From: DATLFA01 sp039915945
GTDB lineage: Bacteria > Actinomycetota > Acidimicrobiia > Acidimicrobiales > WLNW01
Assembly (NCBI GenBank): GCA_039915945.1
Contig: JBDSMH010000049.1
Span: 39,004-103,003, forward strand
Reading direction: 5' to 3'
Length of the DNA: 64,000 nucleotides
The notes beneath the pieces are model-generated. The model saw only the letters and a list, made by a program, of their open reading frames with translations, was not told the DNA's origin and made no database searches. Shown here in pieces: positions 60,752-64,000 of the stretch (the first letter of the stretch is position 1; each line of letters starts with the position of its first letter). The translations under genes and the position numbers were made by a program.

Positions 60752-61006
60752 ATGGAACTGGCCGAAGTGCAAACGCTGATGGATCGCCTCTATGGCGCCG
60801 ATGATCGAGAGCGTGGCATTCCCGCGACCGTTGCGTGGCTGTGCGAAGAACTCGGTGAGCTCGCGCAAGCCGTGCGCAAAGGCACCACTGCCCAACAGTT
60901 GCACGAACTCGGCGACGTGCTCGCCTGGCTGGCCTCGTTGGCCAACCAACTCGGGCTCTCGCTCGACGACGCCATCGCGCGCTACGTCGACAATCCGCCT
61001 GTCTGA
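60752..61006 (+). CDS. MazG-like nucleotide pyrophosphohydrolase
   Basis: The 84-residue protein has the all-alpha NTP pyrophosphatase motifs EELGELAQAV (ExxE) and HELGDVLAWLASLAN (ExxD). These bind Mg for hydrolysis of nucleoside triphosphates or a similar nucleotide. It begins MELAEVQTLMDRLYGADDRE. It is a single-domain form, far shorter than E. coli MazG, and is common in actinobacteria. Substrate unknown. Confidence 0.88.
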   Translation: MELAEVQTLMDRLYGADDRERGIPATVAWLCEELGELAQAVRKGTTAQQLHELGDVLAWLASLANQLGLSLDDAIARYVDNPPV

Positions 61007-61017
61007 GCTGACGTCGC

Positions 61018-62109
61018 CTAACGCTCACGCCATAGCTGCTCACTTCGCTGACCTCTGCTCGGCGTGGCGTTTGTGGTGGCAGGGTGCGCAGCGGAGTTTG
61101 AGTTCGTCGACGGTGGTTGGTGGCTTTGTTCGTAGTCGGGGTCGTGGTCGTAGCGCAGCAGGTCGGTTGTTCCGCAGTCGACGCAGCAACGATCGCGTTC
61201 GTGTACGACGCGCTTCTGTCGTGTCGTCGGGTGGCGCTGGCGCCCCGACGCGTTGATCGGTCGACCGTGCGCGTCGTGGATCAACACTCGCACGAACGCG
61301 TCGGTGACGAGTCGTTCGACGACGCTGCCGGCGATGGGGGTGCCGTCATCGAGGGTGCAGCCGTCACCGCGGACGTGCAGCACGATCTCGGCGACGAGCC
61401 GTGCGCCGCCGCCGGAGAGCAACGCGACCAGGGCGTCGGCGCGTTGCTGGCCGAGCGACGGCCATTTGCCCACGCGGTGTGAGGAACGTGGGCCCGCGGA
61501 CGCGCGTTGGCCACGCAGCGCGCGGTTCACCCGGGCGTCGACCGCTGCTTCCACACCGGCGAACACCTCGGGTGGGTAACAGAACGACCCGACAACCATG
61601 CCGTCGACATCGACGTGCCAGCTGAGCTTGGTCGCGGCCCGCTGTCGCTGCTTGCGGTCATCGTCGCTCTCGCGTTCGTTGCGCCACCGCGCCAACTCCA
61701 CCGGCAATTGCGCGGCGGGGAACCGTTCGGCCAACGCGCAGAGCTCGTGTTGATTGTCGCAATCCGCGATGCGGGTCAAGAACCGCACCTTGCTATAGGA
61801 GAGACGGCCATCAGCGAAGCGCCGCGCCACCTCGTCGACGCCCCGTAACGCGTGGCCGATGCGCAGGCATTCACCCACCGTGCACAGTTCGACATCCGCG
61901 CGGTCCGCCAGCCAATGCGCGCACGACGGCGCGTTATCGAACGCCCACTCACCGCCGAGGTCGAACTCGACCAGCACGGCGATGTAGGCCGACATATCCA
62001 ACGACAACCGTCGCGCCCCGTCGATCACCGCCCACCGCAACGACGACGACGACGTACGCGTTTGAGAATTGAGTACTGCGACCACCACGACAACCTCGAC
62101 AGGCCCCAC
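61018..62109 (-). pseudogene. DUF222/HNH endonuclease gene with 3' frameshift
   Basis: The N-terminal DUF222-type region (ARRLSLDMSAYIAVLVEFDL, then SCAHWLADRADVELCTVGEC) and the start of the HNH domain (DRCCVDCGTTDLLRYDHDPDY) are intact. After DPDYEQSH the frame slips: the -1/+2 frame continues TTVDELKLRCAPCHHKRHAE and stops at 61040, the expected HNH ending. One missing base near 61113-61125 would explain it. As written, the protein ends in an unrelated tail. The 13E12-like family is often multicopy in actinobacteria. Confidence 0.85.
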
Positions 62110-62311
62110 CTAACGGTGGGCTCGACCTTGTTTCGAAGTGGCCATGACGCAGGCCCACAAGCGCTCGCGCTTGCAGCATAAACAAGGGGTGAGACAGCCA
62201 CCGCAAAGCGGTTAAATCACACGCAAAGTGGCAAACACGCGCCTGCGAGCCAACCGAACCCACCGACAGTGATGTGGCAGGCGCGGTCCAGCAAGGACCC
62301 CGCGCTTGGAC

Positions 62312-63346
62312 CTAACGCGAGATCAAGCCGCGTGCGACGAGTTCTTCCGCAATCTGAATGGCGTTGAGCGCGGCGCCCTTGCGCAAGTTGTCGTTCGACA
62401 CGAAGAACGCAAGCCCGTGCTCTTCGGTCGAGTCGCGCCGAATGCGACCGACGATCGCCGGATCGATACCGGCGGCTTTGATCGGCGTAGGAATGTTGTC
62501 GAGCACTACACCCTCGGCCGACGCGAGGAGTTCGCGAGCGCGGTCGGGGCTGATCGGTCGGTCGAACGCCGCGTTGATCGACAGCGAATGGCCGGTGTAC
62601 ACCGGCACGCGCACGCAGGTACCCGAGACCAACAAGTTGGGCAGGTCCAGAATTTTGCGGCTCTCGTTGCGCAGCTTCTGCTCTTCGTCGGTCTCTTCGT
62701 TGCCGTCGTCGACGAGTGAACCGGCGAACGGGATCACGTTGAACGCGATCGTGGTCGCGAACTTCTGGCTCGGTGGGAACTCGACCGCGCGCCCGTCGAA
62801 GGTGAGCTCGGTGGCGGTCGACGCCACCTTTTGGATCTGCTCGTCGAGCTCGGCCACACCGGCGAGCCCGGCACCGGACACTGCTTGGTACGTCGACACG
62901 ACGATCTTGCGCAACCCGGCTTCGCCGTCGAGCACCTTGAGCACAGCCATGCCGGCCATCGTGGTGCAGTTGGGATTGGCGATGATGCCCTTGGGCAAGT
63001 CAGCGAGCGCGTGCGCGTTGACCTCGGACACCACGAGCGGCACCTCGGGATCCATGCGCCACGCCGACGAGTTGTCGATCACGATCGCACCGGCGGCGAC
63101 AACCTTGGGCGCCAAGGCGAGCGATGTCGTCTTGCCCGCGCTGAACAGCGCGACGTCGAGACCGGTGAAGTCGGCAGTCGCGGTGTCTTCGACGACGACC
63201 GGAGTGCCCTTCCAGTCGAGCGTCGTGCCGGCCGACCGGCTCGAGGCGAAGTAGCGCATTTCGTCGACAGGGAAGTCACGCTCGACGAGCAAGCGCCGCA
63301 TCACCCCACCGACCTGACCGGTGGCTCCAAACACTCCGATTCGCAT
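62312..63346 (-). CDS. asd: Aspartate-semialdehyde dehydrogenase
   Basis: Reduces aspartyl phosphate to the semialdehyde for lysine, threonine and methionine. The 344-residue protein starts MRIGVFGATGQVGGVMRRLL, has FSAGKTTSLALAP, the catalytic-cysteine motif IANPNCTTMAGM and the late GHSLSINAAFDRPI. Length is normal. The ATG at 63346 is the natural start. It lies downstream of a small membrane-protein gene and of the lysC fragment, the usual lysC-asd order. Confidence 0.95.
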   Translation of the reverse strand: MRIGVFGATGQVGGVMRRLLVERDFPVDEMRYFASSRSAGTTLDWKGTPVVVEDTATADFTGLDVALFSAGKTTSLALAPKVVAAGAIVIDNSSAWRMDPEVPLVVSEVNAHALADLPKGIIANPNCTTMAGMAVLKVLDGEAGLRKIVVSTYQAVSGAGLAGVAELDEQIQKVASTATELTFDGRAVEFPPSQKFATTIAFNVIPFAGSLVDDGNEETDEEQKLRNESRKILDLPNLLVSGTCVRVPVYTGHSLSINAAFDRPISPDRARELLASAEGVVLDNIPTPIKAAGIDPAIVGRIRRDSTEEHGLAFFVSNDNLRKGAALNAIQIAEELVARGLISR

Positions 63347-63396
63347 GGATGGCAAGGCTACCGCCCGCTGATCGCAGCCAGAACCGAGTATTTCGA

Positions 63397-63582
63397 TCAC
63401 TCTGGCGGACGCACCTCGTCCGTTGCCGACGCTGCGGTCGCCTCGAGTTGCTTGCGCTTGCGCCGTCCGGTCATGAACGCCCACGCCGCGTACCGGAGCA
63501 CGAACGACAGCAAGAACGCAAGGACGATCGCCGCGACGAGCAAGACCCGCCAGAAGTCTCCGAGTCCGTCGGTCGCCAACAT
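63397..63582 (-). CDS. Small membrane protein between lysC and asd, 61 aa
   Basis: From an ATG at 63582 the product is 61 residues: MLATDGLGDFWRVLLVAAIV, more hydrophobic helix (LAFLLSFVLRYAAWAFM) and a basic then acidic tail (TGRRKRKQLEATAASATDEV). It has a single membrane span. It lies 22 bp after lysC and 50 bp before asd, so it is probably co-transcribed. No family was recognised. Confidence 0.65.
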   Translation of the reverse strand: MLATDGLGDFWRVLLVAAIVLAFLLSFVLRYAAWAFMTGRRKRKQLEATAASATDEVRPPE

Positions 63583-63604
63583 GGTGATCCGACCGACGCG
63601 CGCG

Positions 63605-63778
63605 TCAGCCGATCTGCAACTCGAAGGCGTCGTGCAACACGGCGACGGCGCGCTCGGCGTCGTCTTCGCGCACGACACAGGTGAGGCGGATCGCAGAGGT
63701 CGAGATCATCTCGATGTTGATGTTGGCCGCCGCCAGCGTCTCGAACATCTTGGCCGCCACGCCAGGGTGTGTCTTCAT
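63605..63778 (-). pseudogene. lysC: 3' fragment of aspartate kinase gene (second ACT domain)
   Basis: Fifty-seven codons, MKTHPGVAAKMFETLAAANI onward, then NIEMISTSAIRLTCVVRE and a stop at 63605. This is the conserved C-terminal ACT domain of actinobacterial LysC, which controls feedback inhibition. Homology stops abruptly at 63778: the seven codons upstream read TERTKQL and are preceded by an in-frame TAG. The rest of lysC is not in the 222 bp left in the window. The gene was probably interrupted by an insertion or joined by an assembly error. Confidence 0.85.
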
Positions 63779-64000
63779 CAGCTGCTTTGTCCTTTCCGTC
63801 TACGTAGCTGCCCTCCTGAATATTCGTGATATCTAGGTACTCTGTCGTCGTTAGTCGATATCACGAGGTTGAGAGAGTACGGCTACTTGGCTCTCAGTAC
63901 AACCCTCCGTCACATCGCACGTCGCTGTACTGAAGGGCAGACTGTTGGTGTGCCCGCAACTGCCAATCTCACGCGGCGAGGGATCCGCCTGGAACAGCTG
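63779..64000. other. Unassigned sequence abutting the lysC break
   Basis: This 222-bp stretch does not continue lysC. A plus-strand frame from a TTG at 63869 (LREYGYLALSTTLRHIARRC onward) is open to the window edge, and a minus-strand frame is also open from the edge to a TAA at 63851. Neither was recognised. The edge of a mobile element or other inserted DNA is the likeliest reading. Confidence 0.5.
63825..63865. repeat. Perfect 9-bp inverted repeat near the lysC junction
   Basis: CGTGATATC (63825-63833) and GATATCACG (63857-63865) are separated by 23 bp, 47 bp from the end of lysC homology. It could be an operator, a recombinase site or an element-end structure. Confidence 0.7.

Noticed and set aside
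62110..62311. Possible gene between asd and the HNH pseudogene
   Set aside because: No coding-like frame longer than a few dozen codons with sensible composition; treated as intergenic.
63605..64000. Intein or group II intron inside lysC
   Set aside because: An in-frame TAG precedes the exon-like part, the junction lacks His-Asn before the next residue, and no domain V/VI-like end is visible.
63779..64000. CAGCTG at 63779-63784 and again at 63995-64000 as a target-site duplication
   Set aside because: A 6-bp palindrome recurring at an arbitrary window edge is likely chance.

Overview
The window is high-GC DNA from an actinobacterium. Markers seen are a WhiB protein, a SigR/RsrA-type zinc anti-sigma pair, a mycothiol-amidase-like PIG-L deacetylase, a DUF4244 pilin-like protein, a DUF2342 metalloprotease and an IscA-type A-carrier. 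Much of the gene order follows the mycobacterial Rv3598c-Rv3681c neighbourhood as I remember it: lysS, coaX, panC, DUF2520, folK, folB, folP, folE, hpt, tilS, DUF2342, then holB, topA, the DUF1998 helicase, tad genes, HAD, WhiB and the paired Get3-like ATPases. Together with three glutamine synthetase classes and selenocysteine genes, this suggests class Acidimicrobiia. That placement is inference, because there is no rRNA gene in the window.

Layout. 1-14.4 kb (minus): one long cofactor operon running from a DUF2342 metalloprotease through tilS, hpt, folE, folP, a pseudophosphatase-like gene, folB, folK, DUF2520, panC, nadB, nadC, coaX and lysS to an SDR cut by the left edge. Behind it lie rsrA, sigR and tRNA-Thr(CGT). 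14.5-17.2 kb: a PAS-PAS-GAF-GGDEF-EAL protein. 17.2-24 kb (minus): STAS, an unknown gene, topA, MFS, tmk and holB. 24-30 kb: an MrfA-like helicase, a minimal tad pilus cluster and an HAD hydrolase. 30-40 kb: nitrogen block with GSIII, tRNA-Sec, a primary-type sigma factor, GSII, GSI and a GlnR-like regulator. 40-48 kb: RidA, an Fe-S/molybdo fusion, a thioredoxin-like lipoprotein, ErpA, a SufR-like repressor, Mrp, a second GGDEF-EAL protein and FxsA. 47.6-51.7 kb: kinase-like gene, selA, selB. 51.7-55.9 kb: WhiB, NfeD, two Get3/ArsA-like ATPases and a response regulator. 55.9-64 kb: a less tidy tail after tRNA-Pro, with a CoA-transferase, a recombinase-derived HTH protein, an internally shortened FtsX permease, a frameshifted HNH gene, asd, and a lysC gene reduced to its last 57 codons.

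How the parts fit. The first operon makes folate, NAD and CoA precursors. SigR/RsrA and the mycothiol amidase fit a thiol-stress response. The three glutamine synthetases appear to share control: 11-bp-phased pentamers resembling GlnR boxes lie in front of GSIII and between GSII and GSI, and a GlnR-like regulator follows GSI directly. tRNA-Sec(UCA), SelA and SelB show that UGA can be read as selenocysteine, although selD and any selenoprotein gene lie outside the window.

A recurring signal is a TANNNT box placed 6-9 nt before the start codon of many monocistronic or first genes. This implies leaderless transcripts. It was used here to choose starts and to support two very small genes of 24 and 53 codons. 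All functions are read from translated sequence and motif memory; no search was run.
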